Assembly: GCA_022376515.1 (NCBI GenBank)
Contig: WTXI01000102.1
Location: 57,823-121,822 of the forward strand
Direction of reading: 5' to 3'
DNA: 64,000 nucleotides
Source of the DNA: Lactifluus volemus
Lineage: Eukaryota > Basidiomycota > Agaricomycetes > Russulales > Russulaceae
This document shows, piece by piece, positions 54,764-64,000 of the stretch (the stretch's first letter is position 1; every line of letters begins with the position of its first letter). Below the pieces are notes generated by a model. That model saw only the letters and a program-made list of their open reading frames with translations. It was not told where the DNA came from and made no database searches. A program made the translations under genes and the position numbers.

Positions 54764-55087
54764 ATGCATTTCTCAAAACTTCTCTTTTCCCTGGTAGTCG
54801 GCATCCCAGCCGCCTCCTTGTTCGTTTTGGCCACGGCTGTTCCTGATTCTCCGGTTGCCTCTGTCGGACCCACCCCTGTTCCCTATTCCAATCCCGCTCC
54901 TGTCCCCACCCCTGTGAGCGACCATGTCCATATAAGTGTGTGTATATGGCCCATGGATGTCTGCAATGGCAGTTGTCGCCTGGCCCCCTTCGTGCGTGCC
55001 TATTTCAAATCCTGTTGACATCTTCGAACATTCATGATGCGTTTGTAGGGTTGCGGGCTTCTCTTTCGTCGGGACGCGGCCCAGTGA
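54764..55087 (+). CDS. Small secreted protein (PriA-related), 88 aa
   Basis: Exon 1 (54764-54991) and exon 2 (55049-55087) join in phase zero. The product begins with the signal peptide MHFSKLLFSLVVGIPAASLF, then a Pro/Val-rich stretch, then VCIWPMDVCNGSCRLAPF-GCGLLFRRDAAQ. The CNG.C spacing and the intron position match the N-terminal part of the PriA-like gene at 47437, so this looks like a C-terminally truncated member of that family. It would be extracellular if made. A candidate TATA (CATATTTAA) lies at about 54647. Confidence 0.5.
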
Positions 55088-55248
55088 TGCTGCAGGGTTG
55101 AAATTCGGACGACGACCCGATCCTGCCCCGCGCCCGTTGAGGAGACCGACCTCTGCCCGAGCATACTCCGAGTCGTGTCTTGTAGAGCATGCGTACGGAA
55201 GAAATACATGTACGATTCCAATGTTATGGGTGTCTAGTGTATATGCCA

Positions 55249-58200
55249 TCATTTAGCACCAAGTTTTGAGAGGAATTCCGCAACTTTGTCATGTCCTTTC
55301 GCTGATGCAATCTGAAATGGGGTCCTGCCCTCGTCATCTTCCGCCCCTACGTATGTGCCTCGCTCGAGCAGCAGTTTTACAACCTCCAACTTCCCCTCTT
55401 CTGAGGCCATGTGCAGCGGAGTCGAGAGTTTATTATTCCGCGCGTTCAGATCTACACCGTAGCCAAGTAACAATCGCACAACGTCGAGGCGACCAAATTG
55501 CGATGCTACGTGAAGCGGTGTCCGGCCTGTGTCCTCCCGGGCTTTGATGTCTGCCTTGTGTTGGGCAAGTATCCGAACCACCTCGACTTGTCCCAGGTCA
55601 GCCGCCATAAACACTGGAGTCCAGCTGAGATAATCCACACGGGCATCAGCATCAGCACCATGGTTGAGTAGCCATTCCACAATGTCAGGATATCCGGTCG
55701 ATGCGGAGTATAATGGTGTCCCTTGTCTGTAGCCCCGAATGTTCACCCCCCCGCCATGATCATAGAGTAACTGGGCAACGTGGAGGTGTTTTCGCGCCAA
55801 CGCCGCAACCACTGGAGTCACGTAATAGCCGCCATGGGCGTTCACTTGCTCGGGATGCTTGAAAATGAGGTGTTCCGTCAGGTCGTGAAGTCCGCAGAGT
55901 GCGGAGTAGTATAGAGGGGTTGCATCTGACTTTCGTGTAGGTGTGAACAGGTAGAAGGTGGAACTAAGGGAGGGAGCGATATCAATGTCGTGTAGCTGGA
56001 GCCACGCCGAAAAATGGGGCCTGTCGGAGTCAAAGAGAAGCTCCATTCCTTTCCGTACTCGTGATGACTCCTTCCCGAACGGGGCATGGTCGAACCAGTG
56101 TCGAGCTGCGTATCGCGCCAGTGGGAGATGATGATCCTCGATGGTATACTTGTTGGCGCGATGATTCGTCCACAATAGGACACTTAAGCAAGTTTGCGCG
56201 AGGACAGTATGGGCAGACTCCAAAGAGATATAATAGCACGAGATATCCCCACTTGATGCAGAAAGGCGGCGAGAGGTCAGAAACTCCTTTACGGAGAAAT
56301 GCGAGAATTGTACCACCTGTGAACCATCAATATTCACGATGGTGATCAAACTAGAGCACGCTGCCAGGAGAGCTTGTTCTTGATCCTCCCAGCGCCAATC
56401 CGGGTTCAGCTTCGGAGTCGGTTCGGTACCATCATAATCAATCGCAAGGACTTCCGCAAGCTCCTCTACACGAAGCGGCCTCATTGCGACAGTGAGACAT
56501 TGCAAAAGACGATACGCGTCTGCGCAGTTTTCTGCATTGATGCTCTTCAGTACACGTTCATACGTTTCATCAAGAGATTTAGGTAATTCGTCGAGGACAC
56601 GAAGGACATTGCGCGTGAAGCAATGTCTCAGTGTCTCTAGTTGACAGATGATCCATCGGAACCTGAATAGAAATGTGAACAAAGGACGAAAACAGAGGGT
56701 GATATACCTACATTCCGTCCGATTTTTTGGTCAAGGTCTCGACGACTAGTTCTTTGTCCTCCGTCTTCCACTTCTTCATCATGAACTCCGCGTCAGAATA
56801 CACGACAGAGCTGACGTATCTGGTGATATCGTCTCTCTGCCCATCTTGATCATGTAGAGATATCTTGAAGGACGCTAACTGTTTGAGGGCGCTGCTGATG
56901 TCGAACTCATGACGGCTGGTTACACATATATGCAAGTTTCGAAGACGCAGCATCACGAGCTTCTTTATAACTTCTAACACCCTTTGACGCGACGATGGCA
57001 CCCCAAGTACCTTCGACGTACTGGGGCTTTCGTCGAGCGCATCGATGATCAGATAGATTGGGACTTGCCCCAAACCCCGAAGCGTGTTCTCAAGACACTG
57101 AAAAAGAGCGCCCTCGCTAGGTTGCTGAGTACCGTTGTTGTGTGTTGAATACATGTCAAAAAGATGCTTGAAGCCGGTTTTGGATTGATCACAAAGTTGA
57201 ACAAGAAAGGAAGTGAGTAAAGCACGGGCGTCCTGTTTTGTGGCGTCCTTAAAGTCGAAGAAAAAATAGGCTAGTTGGGATGCCGCGGGGGGAGAGATAC
57301 CCTGGATTTCATGGATCACTGAGGAACTAGTCAAATTTATGAGTTTCCCAGGATTATCAGCTATTATATCAATGGGGCGACGTACGTCAAGATACTTTTC
57401 CCCGACCCCGCTATTATTAATAAGTCACGTGGGAGGCATCAGCAACAGCTGAGGCGATGAAAGTAGAAGGCACGTACGTTTCCCATGAATCCATAACAAA
57501 GATTCAGAACCGGATACTTTCCAGTGATCGAAGATTTGGCCTTGAGTGAACCAAACCGCGGTGCCATCGTGGTAAGCATCGCGCGCGGAGTTATAATTCA
57601 CAGACGGATCTGCAGGAGAGAGCCATTCTTGAAAGTTCTCCCGTAATTGATCTCCTGCAAGTATCTAAGCTTCTCCGCGATGCGGACAGCTGGATGACAA
57701 GCGAACAAACCTTTCAGACCACCTAGATCGTCCTCGATCCGGCGGATCGCTCCCCTTGTCTCTCTTCCAACTGACAACATGGACATTCAGTAATGTGTCG
57801 GTAGCCAACTAACACACGCCTGCGCACCATCAATTACTTCATTCATTCTTCTTCTAACACCGGTAATCTTGTCGTCAACTCTGTGTGCAAACTTCAGGAC
57901 TTGTGCAGTTGCCATCATAGCCTCCTCATGTGTCAACTTGTCCAACCTCTGTAGGGCATCTTCAATATCGGTTCTTCCTGCCAGTTTCTTCAAATATCTT
58001 TCTGAACTTGGATTGACCAAACGTGACATTTTTCCAAGGAAGAGCTCACTTGCTGGTCCCTGCTTCATCTCTCTCGTTGCAACAGCAAGGATTCCAATAA
58101 CCTCGACCACAATCTTAACCATCAAGTCGGTCATCTCCACGGTCGGTGGAACTTCAATATAAGCCTCGATGCGTTTGAAAAAGGCTTCGATGCGACCAAA

Positions 58201-58788
58201 AAGGTCGACGAGTGCATCTGTGCTTGCGCCTACGTTCTTCGCCACCTATGAAAACCCGAGTCAGCATCACGTCATCTGTACCACTAGGGCGACACCTCAC
58301 CGCAAGAAGGACACCAATGCCAGAAAAAATCACCCTTGCAGGTGAGAAGACCTACGAAACGGTGGATCAGAGGGCATATTATTGATGAATCTGAGATTTA
58401 CTAGACCAGCACCTTCGCCAACTGCTGCGGAAAAGGCGCAAAGGACGGTGACAGTGGCACCAAGCCGCTTTCTAGACCGCGCATCGTCGCTCTGGGATTG
58501 AAGGAACTCTTGGACACCGTATTGTTTGTTGAGTACATCAAGAACGGCGGTGGGAGACTCGCAGAGTTGCAGCTGAGCAGTGAGTGGATGTGTGATAAGG
58601 TCGTTCTTCGTCTTCTCGCGATACCTTTTCAGGGCAGTGACAAAAATAGTTTGAAAATTGGATGAGGCGACTGAGGCCATAGGGAGGGGGGTCTGTGGCA
58701 TAGATCCTGGGGCCTGAGCAGTAGGGAGGAGCGGGTTTGCAGAACAGGAAGTGACTTGCTGGGAGATGGTCACCTCATGCATAGCCAC
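55249..58788 (-). CDS. Goodbye-NACHT-ankyrin STAND (NLR-like) protein 2
   Basis: Eight exons (58402-58788, 58301-58351, 57828-58245, 57711-57773, 57478-57654, 57386-57410, 56712-57326, 55249-56662) join perfectly in phase into 1,049 residues. The N-terminal ~300 residues fit the fungal Goodbye domain (FQTIFVTALKRYREKTKNDLITHPL.., hydrophobic RVIFSGIGVLLA). The linker WLSPADPSVNYNSARDAYHDGTAVWF is canonical. The NACHT P-loop GKPGSGKS (~365-373) is split by two introns; Walker B is YLIIDALDES. About seven ankyrin repeats follow (~820-1049; TPLHVASQFGRLDVVRLLL). Such proteins are thought to sense ligands through repeats and trigger signalling or cell death via the N-terminus; the trigger here is unknown. 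An internal ATG (58701) is an alternative start. Confidence 0.88.
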
Positions 58789-59644
58789 CTACGTACTAAC
58801 AAATAATCCCACATTCAGGTTGACAGGTGTCGTCATCTATTAGACGCGCAGACGCCGCAAACGAACGATAGCCAAGGTGCGGTGTTAACCAACACCCATC
58901 TCGATAGTGACGCAAATAGTATGCGGCATGTGTGTGAGTCTGAAGCATGGCTACTTCAGCTGTTTATCAAAGTTGCTCAACTTTGTGACAGGTGTGGTTC
59001 AAGTTGTGGTCAGAAACAGATACTCATACAGTGCGAGCTACAATAGGCCGGAAGGCTGCACGCCTAACGGAACAAGTTGACTTTGGTGACTTCCAGTAGA
59101 CAGACGCAGATGGAAATAGCTATCGCTGTGTATTCTTACTAGTGTTACTATACCGTTAGGCTAGGTGAGACTCCAGTCTGGGGCTTAAATATGAATGCAA
59201 TGGTACTGTAGGTTTGTCTGATCTATACCAATACTACTACTAAATATACCGTGCGTGCTGAATGAAACTGTCCAGGAGCAAGAGTGAGTACATTGTGAGG
59301 CCGCGGCGGCCACTTGTTGCAATTATGAGCACCACCGTAATCATGATCTCGTCTCACCTTGAACGACTCGGAGGTCTTGATGAGATTACCAACATTGATT
59401 TCGTTAGTCCCACGACTTGGAGGGGTAGTAACAGTACCACAGTCACAACGGCGAGAAGGACCAAAGGCCGACCTGCCTCAGGGACTTCCGACTCTTACAG
59501 ATCTAGACGTGATGAGTCAGCTTCAGAATGTCACTGTCATGAGACCGTGACACCACCGAGTCACATCAACCCATATCCATGATCACGTGACTGACACTGG
59601 CAATGCCGCAATGAGCCGCGAGCGAACACTTGATATTGGTCTTC
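58789..59644. other. Intergenic
   Basis: Promoter region of NLR-type gene 2 on one side and of BTB copy 3 on the other. 58975-59015 repeats a block from near 54030. A 106-codon frame (59262-59582) has no recognisable domain. Confidence 0.4.
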
Positions 59645-61615
59645 ATGTCCACATCCCCCCGTGAATCCTCTGGCTCGCCTTCGGGTTCAGCCGTTCCTGA
59701 CAACTTGCTGCTCAATATCCCCCAGGCCGATGTCATCCTTCGTTCTTGCGATTCCTTCGAATTTCGCTTACCGAAGCTCTATATCATCCAAAGCTCTCCC
59801 ATCCTCGGTGAGAAAGTCTTAGTCTCTCCTGGTCCTCAGCCCAATGCCACTACGATTACCTCCAATTCGGAATCGGATCGTGGTGCCATCGCTCTCCCTG
59901 TAATTCAGCTTCCCGATAGTGGTGACATCCTTCTCAGCCTTCTCAGTCACATTATTCCCGTACCACCAATTATTCCTGAAACTATTGAGCAGACTATGGA
60001 GCTCCTCTCTGTCGCTCAAAATACAAGATGGACGTCGTACTGACCCGGATCCGATACCACATCGCTCAACAAGATCCGCCATTTATTCGGAAAGATACCG
60101 CATTCCGCGTCTACTCTCTTTCCTATAAATATGGGCTTCGCAAGGAGGCGCTACAGGCAGCACGGTCAACGCTGGCCTTCTCACCATTGACCATCGAAGG
60201 CTTGCAGGACGACGAGCTTGATATGATGTCAGGCGCCAGTCTTCATGAACTCTGGAAATACCACAAGAGAGTTGGATCAGATCTCACATCGAGCCTGGGA
60301 GAGTTCAGACTGTCACAAGTATGGAAGACACTGGGAGTTTCAGGTTGTCGATCGCTCACGGCGGCTTCTCGCATCCCACATTGGCTTGATGATTATATTG
60401 AATTAATGGGGGAATATCTCGCTCTCTTTGATCTCACTAGATTCCACAAGGCCTTGTCAAACCACATACACCGGGAAGGAAAATCGGGAAGCATCGGTTG
60501 CACACCTTGCGCACAAATATCTCACGATACATTACACGCGCTTTGGGAAGCTTTGACAACCGTTGTCAATGGTAGCATAACCAAGGCAAGTCGTTGATAT
60601 AGCCGCATCAGTCAATCATCGAAACGCTTTCACAGGCTGAGTCGGATTTTTCAATTGTTGAAGACTTGGATCAAACAGGACCCGAAAGTCACGCCACGCA
60701 ATCTACAGAAGCCCACCATACGTTGAAGTACTCAGACATGTCCAACGCGGATATGATACTACAGTCTGCCAACATGGTCAATTTCCGTGTCCATAAGTTG
60801 GTGCTAGTCACCTCATCGCCATTTTTTGATTCCATGTTCTCCCTCCCACAACCCCCAACGATGAGACTGTCGATGGACCTCCCATAGTGCCTGTATCCGA
60901 GGATGCGGAGACCTTGAATAGTCTTATATCGCTGTTGTACCCCGTTTCTCCAGAGATACCGGACACAGACGACAACATCCTGGCTCTGATCGCCGCCTCG
61001 CAGAAATATGAAATGGTCGCTGTACAATGTCTTATCCGTGCCGAGGTCAGCCGCAGAGGGTTACTTTCACCGAAGGGCATAGAGGCATTCCGTGTATACG
61101 CCGTCGCCTATAGGCTAAGGTTGTTACCTGAAATAACGACCACAGCCCGCCTGACTTTGGATCATTCGATGACGTTCGATGGTCTTGGGGAGGCACTGCG
61201 ATCGTTCGAAGGTCGGGCTCTGCGTGACCTTCTGAACTTTCGTCATTGCTGTTCAGCCCACCTTGACAAATGCATGAAGTTATTCTCGGATCCTTCGAAT
61301 GGCCCGTCGAGGATTTGGGCTGGCTCTTCGTATCCTGTTCCATCCTTCTGCTCCTCTCAACCAGATAATAATCTCGGCTCCCTCCCCACTTGGGTAAAGA
61401 ACCTCCTTGCGAGCTCCGATATACCGACCCTCAAACCTTCCCGCTTTCGTGGAGAATACTTGAAGGCTCTTCAGGGTCATCTCAATAAAAAGGACTGCCA
61501 CTTTTGCATGAAGGTGCACGCATTACAAGGAGAGACATTCTGTGAGGAGATTGAGAAGGGTTTGATGCAAGCACGGAACGTTCAATACACATTTTTCGAA
61601 GGTGGTATTTTATAG
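59645..61615 (+). pseudogene. Double BTB/POZ pseudogene, copy 3
   Basis: Colinear with the two intact copies. A base is missing at about 60020 (SVAQN where others read SVAQKYKMDVV), shifting the first BTB frame. A second shift occurs near 60855, where LPQPPTM..DLP ends in a stop instead of continuing GLPVVHLSED. Sequence between and after these points stays well conserved to the Cys pair KDCHFCMKVH and the end at 61615. The intron keeps the GC donor (AAG/GCAAGT, 60586) and the CACAG acceptor (60635). It is a recently inactivated relic unless the lesions are assembly errors. Confidence 0.75.
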
Positions 61616-62936
61616 GTCCAAGAATAGATCTCTATTCGTGAGTATACATCATTCTCACCTGGAGCAGGCGCCAACTGACCCGGGACAGTGCTAGTGGGGT
61701 GTAGGGACTAGACGCCAAGAATACAGACCAAGGGACCGGAAGTAGAACTTCAAGATTGATAGGGCATGGCGAGGCTCACACACTGACGCTCGATCTAATG
61801 TAATTGATTTCATCTGTGCATCTTAGTGATGTCCCATCCAGAGCATGTGCAGCTTTGATATCTGCGAGCGGGGAAGTCAGGAATCGGGTCAGTCGGCAAA
61901 CCCCGAAACAACCCTGGCAATTCTGGATTCGTCCACACTCCGTCAAGAATCAAGATCAGGGGAAGAGTAGGTCGTATCACGGAAACTCTCGAGATAGTCG
62001 TTTAGAACTTGAACGTGCACAAAGTGAAGTTTTGGAAGGAGGTTACCCGGCAAACCCCGGAACAACCCTTTCCGGACGCGGGTCTGTTCGCAGTTGGTAC
62101 GGACGGCCTCTCCCCTGCGTAGTACTATTCAGATGGATTGGACCCTATAGAGCTCCAAAACCTATGTTTCCCCTGCGCCTGTGCCTGATTCTCTGCTTCA
62201 TCGGGTCATGCAGGTGGAACTTGATTCTCCTTGAAGCGTTGAAGTTCGACTGGACGACCGAATGAAGAAAGTGAAGGAATCTTGAAAGAAATAACTGAGG
62301 AGCTTGTCGTACAGTCCGTAGCAGCGATTTTTCATAGCGGTGCTCTTGTCCAGGCAGTTCTAGAAGATCTTGAGGCCTGCGGCGGCGCCAACTGTTATCT
62401 AGACGCACGGGACAAATAAACCTAAATATCACTTGGGTTTAGTTTAGTCACGTGTCCGTTCCATCGCGTTTAGCGTTTACAGAGCGTCGAGGTCGGTACA
62501 GTACTACTTTGACCTAGATTCGCGAGGAGACGGTAGTGGCATTCCTTCATCCATATTTCTCCCTTTATGGGAAATCATTAAATATCCTCCGATACTCGGC
62601 ACGCGCCGCACCGCTACCAGGATGGGACATTACACAGACGGATCAGCTTCGTCCCTCAAGCTGACATTCTACCTCTCATATCATCCTCAGAATATCATAT
62701 AGTCCCTACGCGAACATCCTCTCAACTTGTTGGAACATGCGAATATAATGTGGTCGCCAGCAAGTCGGATGATATTCTAGAAAATGGCGATTACATCAGC
62801 GTGAGACATACATGCGGTATTTCTGCGCTTCTATAACTGCGTACTGCGCTTCTTTCTATCATAGCGTCTATCGAAATACACGAGGCTAATAACGTATGAC
62901 AACCCTTGAACTCATACCAGAACGTTGTCCTATCCT
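61616..62936. other. Intergenic, with a short direct repeat
   Basis: A CGGCAAACCCCG(A/G)AACAACCCT block occurs twice, at about 61895 and 62048. No gene is called. 62867-62920 resembles the MASIE region of the other copies, but with ATA in place of ATG. Confidence 0.45.
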
Positions 62937-64000
62937 ATGTCGATTCTCATCTCAGAAACCTCGGGCTCGCATTTTGGCGCGCACATATCCTTCGAGACCT
63001 TAACCTTTGATACTCCTGGGGCAGACCTCATCATTCGTTCTCGCGATTCCTTCAATTTTCGTATATTGAAGGTTTATGTCATCCATATCTCCTCCATCCT
63101 CAGCGAGAGAGTATCAAAATCCTCCGATTCTTGGTCCTGCACTCCTACGATTGCAGCCGATGTTGAACCGGACGTCGATGCTGACTCACTCCCTGTAATC
63201 AACCTTTCCGAAAGGGGTGCAATAGTTTTCAGCCTCCTCAGTTACATTTTCCCTGTAACGCCTATTCTTCCCGCAACTACAGAGAGCACCATGGAGCTCC
63301 TCTCTGTCGCTCAAAAGTACAAGATGGACGTCGTACTAACTCGGATCCGGAACCACATCGCAGAGCAAGATTACCATTCATTCGGGATGAAACCGCATAT
63401 GACGTCTATTCACTTGCTCAGAGATATGGGCTTCGAAAGGAGGCGCTGCAGGCAGCACGGTCAACCCTAACGTTGTCACCTTTGACCATCGAAGGCTTGA
63501 AGGACGAGCTAGATATGATGTCAGGCGCTTGTCTTCATGAACTCTGGAAATATCATCTAAGGGTTAAATCCAAGCTTCGATTGTATCTTGAAGCATTCCG
63601 GAGATCGCACGCGAAACACGTCTTAGGAGAATCAAAGTGTCAATCCCTTACGCCTTCCCTTATCCCGACTTGGATTAGTTGTCACATCGAGACGATGCAG
63701 GGGAATCTCGCTTTCCTGGATCCTGGTCAATTCTATAGGGCCTACGAACGACATATTCGGGACGGAAACCGGAGATCCGTTACTTAGTTGCTCATCCTGC
63801 GCTGAAATACCTCCTCAGAAGATGCGCTCGTTTTGGACAGCATTAACGATTTCGCTGATGCTAGTATGACAGAGGTATATCTTTGACGTAATATCACCAT
63901 TTATTGATAAATAATCTGAAGACTTTTGTCAGGCCGAGTCGGGTTTCTTACTCACCGAAGGGTCGGCCTCTGAGGACCACTCCACACCATCTATCGAAGC
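62937..64000 (+). pseudogene. Double BTB/POZ pseudogene, copy 4, cut by the window end
   Basis: Starts MSILISETSGSHFG and carries the first BTB fold (ADLIIRSRDSFNFRILKVYVIHISSIL..YKMDVVLTRIRNHIAEQD). The frame is lost at about 63371 and restored at about 63470, then lost again near 63775 before the Cys pair. Unlike the other three copies, its intron has an ordinary GT donor (GAG/GTATAT, 63875) with CAG at 63933. The second exon begins AESGFLLTEG and runs off the window. Confidence 0.7.

Noticed and set aside
59262..59582. 106-codon frame before BTB copy 3
   Set aside because: Low-complexity Ser/Thr/Arg content, no domain, and no match elsewhere in the window.

Overview
The window is genomic DNA from a filamentous basidiomycete, most likely an Agaricomycete. 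Protein-coding genes are split by many 50-65 nt introns. The conserved genes (MED11, tubulin cofactor A, a Nudix hydrolase) are fungal in type. The accessory content is typical of mushroom genomes: Goodbye-NACHT-ankyrin STAND receptors, BTB/POZ protein families, PriA-like small secreted proteins, Copia elements and tyrosine-recombinase retroelements. No bacterial-style operon is present.

Layout. (1) 0.46-33.4 kb holds five copies, all on the minus strand, of a type II membrane O-fucosyltransferase-like gene. Copy 4 (29648-31434) can be read end to end as six in-frame exons. Copies 1, 2 and 5 are pseudogenes. Copy 3 is interrupted by an apparently very young 5.7 kb Copia element (18909-24604, LTRs identical by eye, target duplication ATTGT). 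Copy 1 is interrupted by a 5.2 kb tyrosine-recombinase retroelement (731-5974) that carries a head-to-head inverted duplication of its gag start. The flanking DNA of these copies is duplicated too, including the promoter of the first NLR-type gene (12048-16262). A pair of tiny secreted-protein genes lies at 26.6 and 28.7 kb. (2) 33494-40214 is a complete DNA transposon with 37 bp terminal inverted repeats, an 8 bp target duplication (AGTGGAGA) and a multi-exon P-element/THAP9-like transposase that ends in a PHD-type zinc finger. (3) 40.9-43.4 kb is a conserved core segment: a Nudix hydrolase divergent from MED11, then tubulin-binding cofactor A. (4) 43.9-64 kb is a second accessory block: four copies of a double-BTB gene (two intact, two frameshifted), a TBCA pseudogene, PriA-like secreted-protein genes and relics, and a second, fully in-frame Goodbye-NACHT-ankyrin gene on the minus strand (55249-58788).

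Read together, two accessory blocks that grow by segmental duplication and collect transposons flank a small housekeeping island. The NLR-like, BTB and secreted-protein families are those usually linked to fungal self/non-self recognition and environmental response; that role is inferred from the families, not shown here. The most unusual signals are: the gag inverted repeat, whose 14 arm-to-arm differences all fall in CpG dinucleotides; the in-frame GC-AG intron kept in three double-BTB paralogues; the complete P-like transposon; and the half-tRNA primer site of the Copia element. Exon boundaries were worked out by hand from splice signals, reading phase and paralogue comparison.
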